Positions 25,908 through 35,021 of a DNA stretch of 64,000 nucleotides are shown here, one piece after another (the stretch's first letter is position 1; each line of letters begins with the position of its first letter). A program made the position numbers and the translations under genes. The notes beneath the pieces are model-generated. The model saw only the letters and a list, made by a program, of their open reading frames with translations, was not told the origin of the DNA and did not search any database. Origin of the DNA: Pseudomonadota bacterium (GTDB lineage: Bacteria; Pseudomonadota; Gammaproteobacteria; Burkholderiales; Burkholderiaceae_C); NCBI GenBank assembly GCA_021819435.1, contig JAKARB010000001.1:372001-436000 (forward strand). The letters are read 5' to 3'.

Positions 25908-26750
25908 TCAGGCGTCTAGGCCCCGGATCAGCCTTTGAGCGGCTTCTGGGGCGATGTTGAGCAAATGCCCAACGTCGTTCGCGTCGTCGGGCAGGGCGGC
26001 CAGGCAGTGCGGGTCGTCCCAGCCATGCTGCGTGTGGCGGGCAATGCGCACGCCCAGCGTCACGGTGCGCACCTTGGGGTCGTTGACCAGGCGCTGGTCC
26101 GAGCAGTGGATCAGCAAGTCCGGCAGTTGCCAGCGGCGCATCAACTCTTGCGCCAGGTCGTCGATGCGGATGCCCAGCACCTCCTGCTGAACCGTCGCCG
26201 ATCGCAGGGTGTGATCTGCCTTCAACCGGTTGCTGATCTCCAGCATCAGCGCGGAGGCGTGGCACCACAGCAGCATCTCGCCAAAGGCATGCAGCAGCGC
26301 TGCTTCCTGGATGACGACCACGTCCTGATCCTGGCGCTTGAGGGCGAAGCCCATGGCGAAGTGGGCAGCACGGCGTGAGCGACGCACCACCTGCGCAAGG
26401 CCGTCGATGGCCTCGGGTCGGTGGGCCAGACAAGTCGCAACGTCCAGGGGCTCGGAGAAGGTCTGGAAGAACGGACCAACGCCCAACATCACGATGGCGC
26501 CCAACAGGGTTTCCGGGGGCTCGATGCTCAGGCTGGTGCAATAGCGCGAGACATGCACCATCACCTTCAGCGTTATCAGAGGATCGTTGTCCAGGCTCTC
26601 GGCGAGCGTGTGGGCGTCCATGTCACCCCTTGCTTCCTCGATTTCGCGCAGCAGGGCGATCTCCGCAGCGGATTCAGGCAGGATGGGGATGTCCGCGTTC
26701 GCGAAGGCTTCTACCCAGGCTGCCAATGTGGGGAGCGGCTGCTGGATCAT
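25908..26750 (-). CDS. HDOD-domain protein
   Basis: This 280-residue single-domain protein has the HDOD layout: an N-terminal segment with LPILPESAAEIALL-like features (here DIPILPESAAE), LAESLDNDPLITLKVM, then LGAIVMLGVGPFFQTF and a helical remainder. HDOD domains are related to HD phosphohydrolases but lack the metal ligands. They usually act in signalling, biofilm or stress pathways without known catalysis. No GGDEF, EAL or kinase domain is attached, and no partner gene is adjacent. The function is unassigned. Confidence 0.85.
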   Translation of the reverse strand: MIQQPLPTLAAWVEAFANADIPILPESAAEIALLREIEEARGDMDAHTLAESLDNDPLITLKVMVHVSRYCTSLSIEPPETLLGAIVMLGVGPFFQTFSEPLDVATCLAHRPEAIDGLAQVVRRSRRAAHFAMGFALKRQDQDVVVIQEAALLHAFGEMLLWCHASALMLEISNRLKADHTLRSATVQQEVLGIRIDDLAQELMRRWQLPDLLIHCSDQRLVNDPKVRTVTLGVRIARHTQHGWDDPHCLAALPDDANDVGHLLNIAPEAAQRLIRGLDA

Positions 26751-26930
26751 GGTCGTGCCTTGGCTGAGTTTTCAGCAAGGGTAGTGCTTTCGGTCCTGGC
26801 TGATGCGCGAAAAAGAGGCTCAAGGTCAACGCAGTTCTCGCGGTATCGACTTTCTTGAAAGGCCCTGGGCGAGCAGCCCAGCACTTTCTGAGGCGGAGGC
26901 ACGTACTCAAGTCAGTGCGCTCCAACTGCC

Positions 26931-27515
26931 TCACTTGGTGCCCAGCAGGCCTGCCTTGAGACCATCGTCGACAGGCTTCGCGCCCAACCAAATCCTCAGC
27001 AATGCCGCATAGAGATCTTCATCTTGCACGTCAGGGCCCTTCTGGACGCCGTCGACCAAGGCACGGATGCCTGCGCCTGGCACGAGGTTCAGCTGGATCA
27101 CGGTGCCCTTTTTGACGCTGCCGAATGAAATCATGGTTTTGCGCAGTTCGTCGACGCGGGTCTGGAAGTGGGCGACGTCTGCGACGGAGTTGTTCCTCTG
27201 GAAACCTTTGACCATGGCATCAGCGAAGTCTTCGCCTGTGAGGTCGCGCAGCAGCACGACCTGCATGCTTTTTGCCCCTGGCTGGGCGAGCAGTGCTTGC
27301 GCCGATGTGTCACGTTTGCCCACATACAAACCAGCGGCATAGACATCGACGATGACTTTTACGCGCACGCCTGCGCCGTTGAGTTGCAAGGTTTGCCCGG
27401 CCACGGTGGTGGTATCGGCGAACTTGATGCCAGCGACTTCGATGGCGGCATGTGCGGAAAAGGCCGGGATGCAAAGCAGGACGGCGAGTGCCCAAGCGGG
27501 AATCAGTTTGTGCAT
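26931..27515 (-). CDS. secreted chalcone-isomerase-like protein
   Basis: This 194-residue protein has a clear signal peptide (about residues 1-22, WALAVLLCIPAFSAHA). The mature part is a chalcone-isomerase-like fold: EVAGIKFADTTTVAGQTLQLNGAGVR is followed by VYAAGLYVGKRD and RDLTGEDFADAMVKGF. Bacterial members of this family are periplasmic and mostly uncharacterised; they are not expected to act on flavonoids. The ATG at 27515 starts directly before the signal peptide, although the frame extends 22 codons upstream. It is divergent from coaX. The 180 bases between it and the HDOD gene hold nothing I recognise. Confidence 0.85.
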   Translation of the reverse strand: MHKLIPAWALAVLLCIPAFSAHAAIEVAGIKFADTTTVAGQTLQLNGAGVRVKVIVDVYAAGLYVGKRDTSAQALLAQPGAKSMQVVLLRDLTGEDFADAMVKGFQRNNSVADVAHFQTRVDELRKTMISFGSVKKGTVIQLNLVPGAGIRALVDGVQKGPDVQDEDLYAALLRIWLGAKPVDDGLKAGLLGTK

Positions 27516-27631
27516 GGTGAAAGTATGCGCCATGCTGCATCGGGGCTTGCAAGCGGATGTCACATTCCCCATGCGCGACAATGGCGCCCTGTCTTGACTA
27601 CGCGGGTCCGCCAGGCTCGCGCCTTTCTTCC

Positions 27632-28399
27632 ATGTCCTTCCTCGTCATCGACATCGGCAACACCCGTTTGAAATGGGGCCTTTATGACCGTCCCGCCCCC
27701 GGTGCTGCCTTGCTTGCGCATGGCGCGGTGGCCCTTGAAGACATCGATCACCTCTGGGATCAGCACTGGAGCGCGCTCCCTGTGCCGCAGGCCATGCTTG
27801 GCTGCGTGGTGGCGGGCGAAGCCATCAAGAGGCGTGTGGAAGAACAGCTGACAGAGGGCTGGGGCCTGCAGGCCCAGTGGGTGTCCTCATCGCGCTTGGG
27901 CGGGGGGGTGGTCAATGGCTACGAGCACCCGCAACGCCTGGGCGCCGACCGTTGGGCGGCGATCATTGGGGCGCGTCAGCGGGCCTTGTTGCAATCGCCC
28001 AACGATGCGCAGCCTGTTTTGGCGGTGATGGTGGGCACGGCGGTCACGGTTGATGCGGTGGACGCGGGCGGGCGCTTCCTTGGGGGCCTGATCCTGCCGG
28101 GATTCGGTTTGATGTATCGCGCGCTGGAAAGCGGCACGGCGGGCCTGAAGGTGCCAACCGGCGAGGTGCGAGACTTCCCCACCAACACAAGCGATGCGCT
28201 GATGAGCGGTGGCACCGATGCCATCGCAGGTGCCATCGAGCGTTCTCTCAGGCGCCTGCGCATGCGCACAGGGCGCGAGCCGCTGTTGATCATGTCGGGT
28301 GGTGCCGTGTCGCGCCTGACGCACTTGGAAGAGCTCCAGCCCATGGTGGTGGAGAACCTGATCTTCGAAGGCTTGCTGACATTGGCCGCCTCGCGGTGA
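27632..28399 (+). CDS. coaX: type III pantothenate kinase
   Basis: This 255-residue ASKHA-fold kinase begins [14 protein letters not shown] (phosphate-1 motif), then has [12 protein letters not shown] near residue 105, [23 protein letters not shown] and [10 protein letters not shown]. It performs the first step of CoA synthesis from pantothenate. birA, often its upstream partner in betaproteobacteria, is not present; coaX is divergent from the chalcone-isomerase-like gene. There is no obvious ribosome-binding site before the ATG. Confidence 0.93.
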   Translation: MSFLVIDIGNTRLKWGLYDRPAPGAALLAHGAVALEDIDHLWDQHWSALPVPQAMLGCVVAGEAIKRRVEEQLTEGWGLQAQWVSSSRLGGGVVNGYEHPQRLGADRWAAIIGARQRALLQSPNDAQPVLAVMVGTAVTVDAVDAGGRFLGGLILPGFGLMYRALESGTAGLKVPTGEVRDFPTNTSDALMSGGTDAIAGAIERSLRRLRMRTGREPLLIMSGGAVSRLTHLEELQPMVVENLIFEGLLTLAASR

Positions 28400-28458
28400 C
28401 CTGAGCGCGGGCATCACGGCCGCCTTGAGCCAGTCGAACGTGTTGCCCTTCTGCAAGC

Positions 28459-30222
28459 TCAGGTCATTTGCAGCCTGACGGTGGCATGTTCGTTGATGCC
28501 CATGGCGCCAAAGAACAGCGCCACCAACCGGTGCGGGTTCAGGAAACACACCTGACGTTGCTCGGCGCGGCGTGACAGCACCCAGTTGAGCAGGTCGCCA
28601 GCTGCGATGAAATCGACACGCAGCAAGTGGCTGCAATCGACTTCGAGCGAGATGCTGGCGCCCAATTGATCGTCCAAGCGTTGCAGGGTGGCACCGATGT
28701 CGCCCACCAGTTGACCGGAGAGATGGAGCGCCGCCACCTGCACATAGGCGATTTCCTCGTGCAGTTGCGACTCGACGAAGCTGGTGGTGATGTCACTGAC
28801 GTGTGACATGGGGGCCGTGGGCAAGCTGACTGCATCGCGCTGTTCGCGCACGGTGCAGCGTGTGGGCTCCCATGAGGGCGGCGACAGTTCGTAGGTGACG
28901 CAGTAGTCGATCGCGACTTCGTCGAACACCACCGGTCGGTTCAGCATGCGCAGCAAGTCCATGCGCAGCATCCAGTGGGCGGGGTCGGCGTCGCGGCTGC
29001 CTGTGGGCGTGAGCTCTTCCAGCAGGCTGATCAGTTGAGGCGCTCCGACCCAGATCAATTCCATGGGCTCCCGTGCCCATTGCTGCAGCAACTGACTGAG
29101 TTGGTGGGCCGCCTCAGGCGTGACCTGTGTGACGCCCTGCCAGTCGATGCGCCAGGGGCGGGGCAGCTGCAACAGGGCTACGCGCAACTGGGCCAAGGCC
29201 TCCGGATCCAGCAAGTCCGGTGCGATCCAGCCCGGCTGCGGCGTTTCCCATTCGCGGCCTTCGGTGAGCGGGCCCGCGTCTTCGCCATCGGCATTGGGGG
29301 CCTCCTCGACGGCGCTGGGGTTGCTCGCCGCCTGCTGTGTGCCGACGTCGGCCGGCCCGCCAGCCGATTCGGACTCGATCAGGCTGGCAACTCGTTTTGG
29401 CAGCGAATACCACTGCGGAGCCGAAACACCGAAATGCTGTGCGTAGGACACGGCCAGGTGTTCGAACTTGTGAGGCAGATCCAGCGCCCGGTAGAAGTCG
29501 AAAAGCACCAGCCATGTTTCCTGGTGCTCGTGGCGCGCGGACCCGGGGTGGACCAGGTTGAGCAGGCATTGCTCGCATTGGTCGAAGTCGGCGTTCGCGA
29601 AGGCGATGACGGCCTCGTCCAATTCGGGGTCATGGGCCATTTCCACGACTTGCACGTCAACGCCACCGGTCAGCGCCGCGCCGCTGACCGGCATGGCTGG
29701 TGGCAGTGCGGCAAAAGATGGCAAGTCCGCCCTTGGCTCATCAATGACCGTTGCAGCGTGCTCCACAAAGGGCAGGGTGGGCGGGCTGAGCTGGTCCGGG
29801 GTCGTGACTGGCAGGTCAGGCACCGTTGGCAGTGCTGCGACTTGGGAAGGGGGCAGTTGCACGGGGCGAGCGCTGATACCCACCATTTGCAGTTCGATTT
29901 CGTCGATCTTGGCCTTGACCGTGATGTCCGAACGGGTGCCGCTCTGGGGGCGGGATTCGGGGTCGAGGTTGGAGATGCCGCCCAACGCAAGGGCAGCGTC
30001 CGGGCTCAGTCCTTCGCGGCGGATCTTGCGCAGCATGTCGAGTTCGCGCTTGCGCACAAAATCATTGCGCCGCTTGCGCTCGATCATCGCCTTGATCTCT
30101 GTCTTGGCGTAATCGCTTTCGTCGGCGTCAGAGGGGCGCGCATCGAGGTCGGACCAATCCGTGGTCGGATTGGTGACGAAGCGCGCCACTTTGCGCAGGA
30201 AACTGCCGGATTCCTTGCTCAT
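28459..30222 (-). CDS. STAS-domain protein downstream of dksA
   Basis: This 587-residue cytoplasmic protein has no signal peptide or membrane segment. The N-terminal 100 residues are charged (MSKESGSFLRKVARFVTNP, then KRRNDFVRKRELDMLRKIRREG). A Pro-rich linker (about 130-210) follows, then a helical region (about 215-300) resembling a TPR-like module. Two STAS-like stretches sit at about 370-450 and 500-587; the second contains SLEVDCSHLLRVDFIAAGDLL. STAS domains often act in anti-anti-sigma or partner-switch regulation. It starts 25 bases after dksA and is probably cotranscribed. Function unknown. Confidence 0.8.
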   Translation of the reverse strand: MSKESGSFLRKVARFVTNPTTDWSDLDARPSDADESDYAKTEIKAMIERKRRNDFVRKRELDMLRKIRREGLSPDAALALGGISNLDPESRPQSGTRSDITVKAKIDEIELQMVGISARPVQLPPSQVAALPTVPDLPVTTPDQLSPPTLPFVEHAATVIDEPRADLPSFAALPPAMPVSGAALTGGVDVQVVEMAHDPELDEAVIAFANADFDQCEQCLLNLVHPGSARHEHQETWLVLFDFYRALDLPHKFEHLAVSYAQHFGVSAPQWYSLPKRVASLIESESAGGPADVGTQQAASNPSAVEEAPNADGEDAGPLTEGREWETPQPGWIAPDLLDPEALAQLRVALLQLPRPWRIDWQGVTQVTPEAAHQLSQLLQQWAREPMELIWVGAPQLISLLEELTPTGSRDADPAHWMLRMDLLRMLNRPVVFDEVAIDYCVTYELSPPSWEPTRCTVREQRDAVSLPTAPMSHVSDITTSFVESQLHEEIAYVQVAALHLSGQLVGDIGATLQRLDDQLGASISLEVDCSHLLRVDFIAAGDLLNWVLSRRAEQRQVCFLNPHRLVALFFGAMGINEHATVRLQMT

Positions 30223-30247
30223 CTCAGTCCTGGTCGGATGCCGGGGC

Positions 30248-30961
30248 TCAGTCCCCGAACATCTTCTGCTTGAGTTCGCGACGCTGCTGGGCTTCCAGGG
30301 ACAGGGTGGCGGTCGGGCGTGCGAGCAGGCGGCCCAGGCCGATGGGTTCGCCCGTTTCGTCGCAGAAGCCGTATTCACCGTTGTCGATGCGAACCAGGGC
30401 TTGCGAGATCTTTTTGAGCAGCTTGCGTTCGCGGTCGCGCGTGCGCAGTTCCAGGGCGTGCTCTTCTTCGATGGTGGCGCGGTCAGCCGGGTCCGGCACG
30501 ATGGATGTGTCCTCGCGCAGGTGCTCGGTGGTTTCGCCTGCGTTGGACAGCAGGTCTTCCTTCTGTGCTTCGAGGCGGGCGCGGAAGAACTCGAGCTGCT
30601 TGTCGCTCATGTACTCGGCGTCCGGCATGGCCAGGAGTTCGGCCTCGCTCAGTTCGCGGCCGGCCTTGGACTTCCAGGCGCTGGCGAGTTTGGTGTCGAC
30701 CTTGGTGGTGGCTGCGGGCATGTCGTTTGGGGTGCTGCTGGGTTTCTTGGCCGGCGGTTTGGCCGTGGCCACGGTTCGGGACTTGACGTCTGCTTCGGCA
30801 GAGCTGGCTGTGGCTTGAGCGGATTCGGTGGCGTTGCGGGAAGCGGACTTGGCTGGAGCCGCCTTGCGTGCGGCGGGCGCAGCGGTCTTAGCCGGAGCAG
30901 CCGACTTGGCGCTGGCCTGCTTTGCGGCAGCCTTGGTGCCAGAGGCGGTGGTTTTCGTCAC
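30248..30961 (-). CDS. dksA: RNA polymerase-binding transcription factor DksA, one-cysteine type
   Basis: The 237-residue protein is much longer than E. coli DksA (151) because of an Ala/Lys/Pro-rich tail of about 95 residues. The coiled-coil tip acidic motif is PDPADRATIEEE (Asp160). The zinc-finger region has Cys200, Thr203, Ser221 and Ala224 where classic DksA has four cysteines, so it should not bind zinc in the usual way. DksA works with ppGpp at rRNA and amino-acid promoters. The start is GTG at 30961, fixed by an ideal GGAGGAT. It lies downstream of a cobW-type gene and upstream of the STAS gene. Confidence 0.93.
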   Translation of the reverse strand: MTKTTASGTKAAAKQASAKSAAPAKTAAPAARKAAPAKSASRNATESAQATASSAEADVKSRTVATAKPPAKKPSSTPNDMPAATTKVDTKLASAWKSKAGRELSEAELLAMPDAEYMSDKQLEFFRARLEAQKEDLLSNAGETTEHLREDTSIVPDPADRATIEEEHALELRTRDRERKLLKKISQALVRIDNGEYGFCDETGEPIGLGRLLARPTATLSLEAQQRRELKQKMFGD

Positions 30962-31084
30962 AGGATCCTCCTTCCCGAATTGCGTGATCCACAGACATGG
31001 GGTGAAAGGATTGAGGCCCCCGCAGGGGTCCGCTCCAGACTGAAGCGCCTTCCGACGGGTTCTGCACCCTCGGGAAGCGCGCGG

Positions 31085-31090
31085 ATTGTA
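31085..31090 (-). promoter_or_regulatory. candidate -10 element (TACAAT) for dksA
   Basis: TACAAT is read on the minus strand 124 bases before the dksA GTG. The region 17 bases upstream (GCGTCC-like) is a poor -35. It lies in the 180-base gap after the cobW-type gene and would allow dksA to be expressed independently. Confidence 0.35.
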
Positions 31091-31141
31091 GCGATGGTCT
31101 TTGGCAGGACGCTCCAGGCTATCCCTAGAAAACAAGGGGGA

Positions 31142-32206
31142 TCAGGCCAGGCATTGATCCAGGCCGGCCTTGAAGAGGTCCTGGGGAATGTCGATGCCGA
31201 TGAAGACCATCTTGCTCTGTTTGGTCTCGTTGGGTGCCCACTTCGGACCCACGTCGCTGCCCATGAGCTGGTGCACGCCCTGGAAAACCACCTTCTTGTC
31301 CATGCCCTTGACGTGCAGCACGCCCTTGTAGCGCAGCATGCGCGGGCCGTAGATCTGCACCATGGAGCCCAGGAAATCTTCGAGCTTGGTGGCATCGAAG
31401 GGCTTGCTGGCCTTGTAGACGAAGGACTTCACGTCGTCGTCGTGGGCATGGTGGTGCGGGTGGTCGCAGTGTTCGCCGGGGGCGTGGTCGTGGCCGCAGT
31501 CATGGTCGTGGTCGTGCCCATGATCGTGTTTGTGCGAGTGGCCGTGGCCTTCGGTGAGGAAGTCCGGGTCGATGTCGAGCTTGGCGTTGAGGTTGAAGCC
31601 CTTGAGGTCGAAGACCTCCTTGATGGGCACTTCGCCGAAGTGCACGCGCTTTTGCGGCGCGCGTGGGTTCATGTGCTTGATGCGGTGGGCGAGGGCGTCG
31701 GCCTGCTCGGCGCTGACCAGGTCGGACTTGCTCATGAAGATCAGGTCGGCGAAGCCCACCTGGCGGCGTGCTTCCTGGCGGGTGTCGAGCTGCTGATCGC
31801 CGTGCTTGGCGTCCACCAGGGTGACGATGGCGTCCAGCAGGTAGTGCTCGGCGATCTCGTCGTCCATGAAGAAGGTTTGGGCGACGGGGCCCGGGTCAGC
31901 CAAACCGGTGGTTTCGATGACCACGCGTTCGAAGTTCAGCGTGCCGGCTTTTTTCTGCTTGACCAGGTCGGACAGCGTTTCGCGCAGGTCTTCCCGGATG
32001 GTGCAGCAGACGCAGCCGTTGCTCATCTGGACGATGTGCTCCTCGGTGTCGGCCACCAGGATGTCGTTGTCGATGTTCTCTTCGCCGAACTCGTTTTCGA
32101 TGACGGCGATCTTCTGGCCGTGGGCTTCGGTCAGCACGCGCTTGAGCAGCGTGGTCTTGCCGGCGCCCAGGAAGCCGGTGAGGATGGTGACGGGAATCAG
32201 ACTCAT
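31142..32206 (-). CDS. CobW/COG0523-family GTPase, probable metallochaperone
   Basis: This 354-residue G3E GTPase has the P-loop GFLGAGKTT at residues 11-19, the metal-binding CVCC at 65-68, ETTGLADP and SKSDL. A very His-rich insert (about 221-254, many HDH repeats) precedes the C-terminal CobW domain. Such proteins deliver zinc or other metals; several members are induced by zinc shortage. The ATG at 32206 is chosen because the P-loop follows at the right distance. It is divergent from corC and lies upstream of the zinc-independent dksA. I see no Zur-like palindrome in its upstream region. Confidence 0.9.
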   Translation of the reverse strand: MSLIPVTILTGFLGAGKTTLLKRVLTEAHGQKIAVIENEFGEENIDNDILVADTEEHIVQMSNGCVCCTIREDLRETLSDLVKQKKAGTLNFERVVIETTGLADPGPVAQTFFMDDEIAEHYLLDAIVTLVDAKHGDQQLDTRQEARRQVGFADLIFMSKSDLVSAEQADALAHRIKHMNPRAPQKRVHFGEVPIKEVFDLKGFNLNAKLDIDPDFLTEGHGHSHKHDHGHDHDHDCGHDHAPGEHCDHPHHHAHDDDVKSFVYKASKPFDATKLEDFLGSMVQIYGPRMLRYKGVLHVKGMDKKVVFQGVHQLMGSDVGPKWAPNETKQSKMVFIGIDIPQDLFKAGLDQCLA

Positions 32207-32316
32207 GGGGCTAGTGTAGGCCGGTTTCTGGCCGCTGAGCGGTGTGCCAGCCGACGCTGCGGAGGCCAAATGGCGATGGGGTATTCTTGGGGCTTGCCAA
32301 CCAAGACACCCCTGCC

Positions 32317-33219
32317 GTGTCCGAATCTCCCCCTAGTCGACCTCTCAAGGCCGACACCAGAGCCGATCCCCGTGCCCGTGAGCGGGATCCTCGCAGCCTG
32401 TTCGTTCGCCTCGTCGAGTTCCTTTCTCCCGGGCCCGATTCCACGGCCGAGCTCATCCAGACCCTGGCCGATGCCGAGCATCGAGAGTTGATCGAGCCCG
32501 AATCGCGCGTCATGCTCGAAGGCGTGATCCGCATGGCGGGCATGACGGCGGGCGATGTGATGGTGGCTGTGCGCCGCATGGACATGCTTGACATCGATGC
32601 CCCCTATGAAGAGTTGCTGGCGGCGGTGATCGACACGGGGCATTCGCGCTTCCCGGTTTACCAGGACAGCCGCGACAACATCATCGGCCTGCTGATGGCC
32701 AAGGACCTGCTGAAATTGCAGCGTTCGCCCGATTTGAATTTGCGCACGCTGCTTCGGTCGCCTTATTTTGTGCCCGAGTCCAAAGGGCTCAATGAGTTGC
32801 TACGCGAATTCCGTTCCAACCGCAGCCACCTGGCCATCGTGATCGACGAGTTCGGCAAGACGGCGGGGCTCATCACCATTGAGGACGTGCTGGAAGAAAT
32901 CGTCGGCGAGATCGAGGACGAATTCGATGACGACGATGGCGAGTCGAGCATCTTCACGCTGGCCGATGGCAGTCAGCGGGTGGCGGGTGATGCGGCCATC
33001 GCCGATGTGAACGACACCTTCAACGCGCAACTGCCGCAGGATGAATTCGACACGATCGGCGGGCTGATCGCGCATGAACTCGGTCGCGTGCCTCGAAGGG
33101 GGGAGTCGGTCGAGTTGGGCGGCTTGCGTTTCACGGTGATGTTGGCTCGGGGCGGCGCGGTGCGCTGGTTCAAGGTGATCCGGGCTCACGGGCCCGCTGA
33201 TGCGGCCGAGCATGCTTGA
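32317..33219 (+). CDS. corC: CorC-type CBS-domain protein
   Basis: This 300-residue cytoplasmic protein has a Pro/Arg-rich start, then two CBS domains (about 60-195, including VIDTGHSRFPVYQ and AIVIDEFGKTAGLITIEDVLEEIVGEIEDE), and a C-terminal CorC_HlyC domain. It lacks the membrane DUF21 domain, like E. coli YbeX/CorC, which is linked to magnesium/cobalt efflux and to ribosome maturation. The start is GTG at 32317. It overlaps lnt, matching the conserved corC-lnt pair. Confidence 0.9.
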   Translation: MSESPPSRPLKADTRADPRARERDPRSLFVRLVEFLSPGPDSTAELIQTLADAEHRELIEPESRVMLEGVIRMAGMTAGDVMVAVRRMDMLDIDAPYEELLAAVIDTGHSRFPVYQDSRDNIIGLLMAKDLLKLQRSPDLNLRTLLRSPYFVPESKGLNELLREFRSNRSHLAIVIDEFGKTAGLITIEDVLEEIVGEIEDEFDDDDGESSIFTLADGSQRVAGDAAIADVNDTFNAQLPQDEFDTIGGLIAHELGRVPRRGESVELGGLRFTVMLARGGAVRWFKVIRAHGPADAAEHA

Positions 33220-34852
33220 GGTGACTGGCTCGCTTCGCGACAGCGTGCGCGCGCCAGGCCATGAGGCGACGACCTCTGCTTGGTGGTTGTCTTTGGCCTC
33301 TGGCGGCCTGCATGCCTTGGCCTTGTCGCCCTGGGTGGCCGGCTGGCACCCTGCCTTGCCAGCCTTGGTGCAGACCTTGGCCTTGGCGCTGCTGGTGAGC
33401 GTGCTCGCTGGGCAAGGCTCGGTTCGCCGTGCCGCGCTGGTGGCGTGGCTGCATGGCAGTGTGTGGCTGGTGGGGGCGACGGGCTGGATGTTCGTCAGCC
33501 TTCATCATTTCGGTGGCATGCCGGCGTGGCTATCGGCGTTGGCGGTGGCCTTGCTGTGCATGGCGCTCTCAGGCTACCTGGCCCTGGTCGGGGCGGTGTG
33601 GCTGTGCTGCCGACGCGGCTCGCCTTGGGCCGACGCGGTCTTGTTCGGTGCGCTCTGGTTGCTGGCGGAGCTGGCGCGGGCGCTGATCTTCACCGGTTTC
33701 CCCTGGGGGGCCAGCGGCTATGCCCTGATCGATACGCCTTGGGTGCGGCTGGCGCCCTGGGTGGGCGTCTACGGCATGGGCGCGATCTGGGCGACGCTGG
33801 TGGCCTTGGCCACATTGGGCTGGGTCGCTGGGAGCGGTCGCGATGCGCGTTCGGGCGCGGGGGCCCACACGGGGGCGGGCCCCTTCGTGGACAAGCGGCG
33901 CTGGCTGACCCTCTTGCCGGCCATCGTGCTCACCGCCGGGTTGGCGGCTTGGTCGCCAGCGCCTCACACCCACCCGCATGGGCAACCCTTGAAGGTGGCG
34001 CTGCTGCAGAGCAACGTCGCCCAGGACGAGAAGTTCGACGCCCGCATGCTCGGCGCCATGCTGGTGTGGCACCGCCAGCAATTGCAACAGGCGCAAGCCG
34101 ACCTCGTCGTGGCGCCCGAGACGGCGATCCCGCTGCTGCCGGCGCAGTTGCCAGAGGGCTACTGGGAGGAGATCCTGGCGATGTTCGGGCCCGGCCAGGG
34201 GCGCTCAGCGCTGATCGGTGTGCCGCTGGGCAGCCTGGAGGAGGGCTACAGCAACTCGGTGGTCGGGCTGTCGCCCGAGGCCGCTCGGCCTTATCGCTAC
34301 GACAAGCACCACCTCGTGCCCTTCGGGGAATTCATCCCGCTGGGCTTCCACTGGTTCGTCGACATGATGAACATGCCCCTGGGCGATTTTTCTCGCGGGC
34401 CGCTTTCGGCGCCCTCGTTCGCGGTGAAGGGGCAGCGGGTGGGGCCGAACATCTGCTATGAGGATTTGTTCGGCGAAGAGCTGGCGAGCCGATTCGTTCA
34501 GGCTGACAAGGCTCCGACGCTGTTCGCCAACGTGAGCAACCTGGCGTGGTTCGGCGACACCGTTGCCATCCACCAGCACCTGCAGATCGCGCGCATGCGC
34601 TCGCTGGAGTTCCAGATCCCGACCATCCGCTCGACGAACACGGGCGCCACGGTCGTCATCGATCACCAAGGGCGGGTGGTGCGGCGCATGCCGGGCCAGA
34701 CCCGCGGCGTGCTGATCGCCGAGGTGCAGGGGCAGGCTGGCGTGACCCCTTATGCCGCATGGGCCGGCAGGGCGGGGTTGTGGCCGCTGGTGGGCGTGGG
34801 CTTGTTGCTTGTTGGTGCCCTTGCGTGGCCTGCGCTGCGTCGCCGCGCCTGA
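33200..34852 (+). CDS. lnt: apolipoprotein N-acyltransferase
   Basis: This 550-residue inner-membrane enzyme has six or so hydrophobic segments in the first 260 residues. A nitrilase-like domain follows, with the catalytic Glu in APETAIP (about 306), Lys in [11 protein letters not shown] (about 367) and Cys in [12 protein letters not shown] (about 418). A last membrane helix is at the C-terminus. It adds the third acyl chain to lipoproteins such as BamB, BamD and PilW encoded in this window. Starts at 33200 and 33212 are both possible; either overlaps corC. Confidence 0.94.
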   Translation: MRPSMLEVTGSLRDSVRAPGHEATTSAWWLSLASGGLHALALSPWVAGWHPALPALVQTLALALLVSVLAGQGSVRRAALVAWLHGSVWLVGATGWMFVSLHHFGGMPAWLSALAVALLCMALSGYLALVGAVWLCCRRGSPWADAVLFGALWLLAELARALIFTGFPWGASGYALIDTPWVRLAPWVGVYGMGAIWATLVALATLGWVAGSGRDARSGAGAHTGAGPFVDKRRWLTLLPAIVLTAGLAAWSPAPHTHPHGQPLKVALLQSNVAQDEKFDARMLGAMLVWHRQQLQQAQADLVVAPETAIPLLPAQLPEGYWEEILAMFGPGQGRSALIGVPLGSLEEGYSNSVVGLSPEAARPYRYDKHHLVPFGEFIPLGFHWFVDMMNMPLGDFSRGPLSAPSFAVKGQRVGPNICYEDLFGEELASRFVQADKAPTLFANVSNLAWFGDTVAIHQHLQIARMRSLEFQIPTIRSTNTGATVVIDHQGRVVRRMPGQTRGVLIAEVQGQAGVTPYAAWAGRAGLWPLVGVGLLLVGALAWPALRRRA

Positions 34853-34902
34853 GCATGCCAAGTTGCGCGGCGAGTGCGCCGGGCATCGCCTTCCTTCTTC
34901 AC

Positions 34903-34908
34903 TAGAAT
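34903..34908 (+). promoter_or_regulatory. candidate -10 element (TAGAAT) for glyQ
   Basis: TAGAAT lies 114 bases before glyQ in a 169-base gap after lnt. No clear -35 is found at 16-18 bases upstream. A promoter is expected because glyQS begins a new functional block. Confidence 0.3.
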
Positions 34909-35021
34909 CGGGGGTTTGGCTTTTCGCATCCGCGCTGCCCGTGTCATGGGCGCGAGGTGCGTCATCCCCACCCGGTTGCTTGTTCGGCCTACGCCTGCAC
35001 CGCAACCCACAAGGTTTCAAC

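Noticed and set aside
30161-32491. 776-codon plus-strand frame opposite dksA and the cobW-type gene
   Set aside because: It spans two well-supported minus-strand genes and their gap; the product is Val/Gly/Ala/Leu-rich with no family signature.
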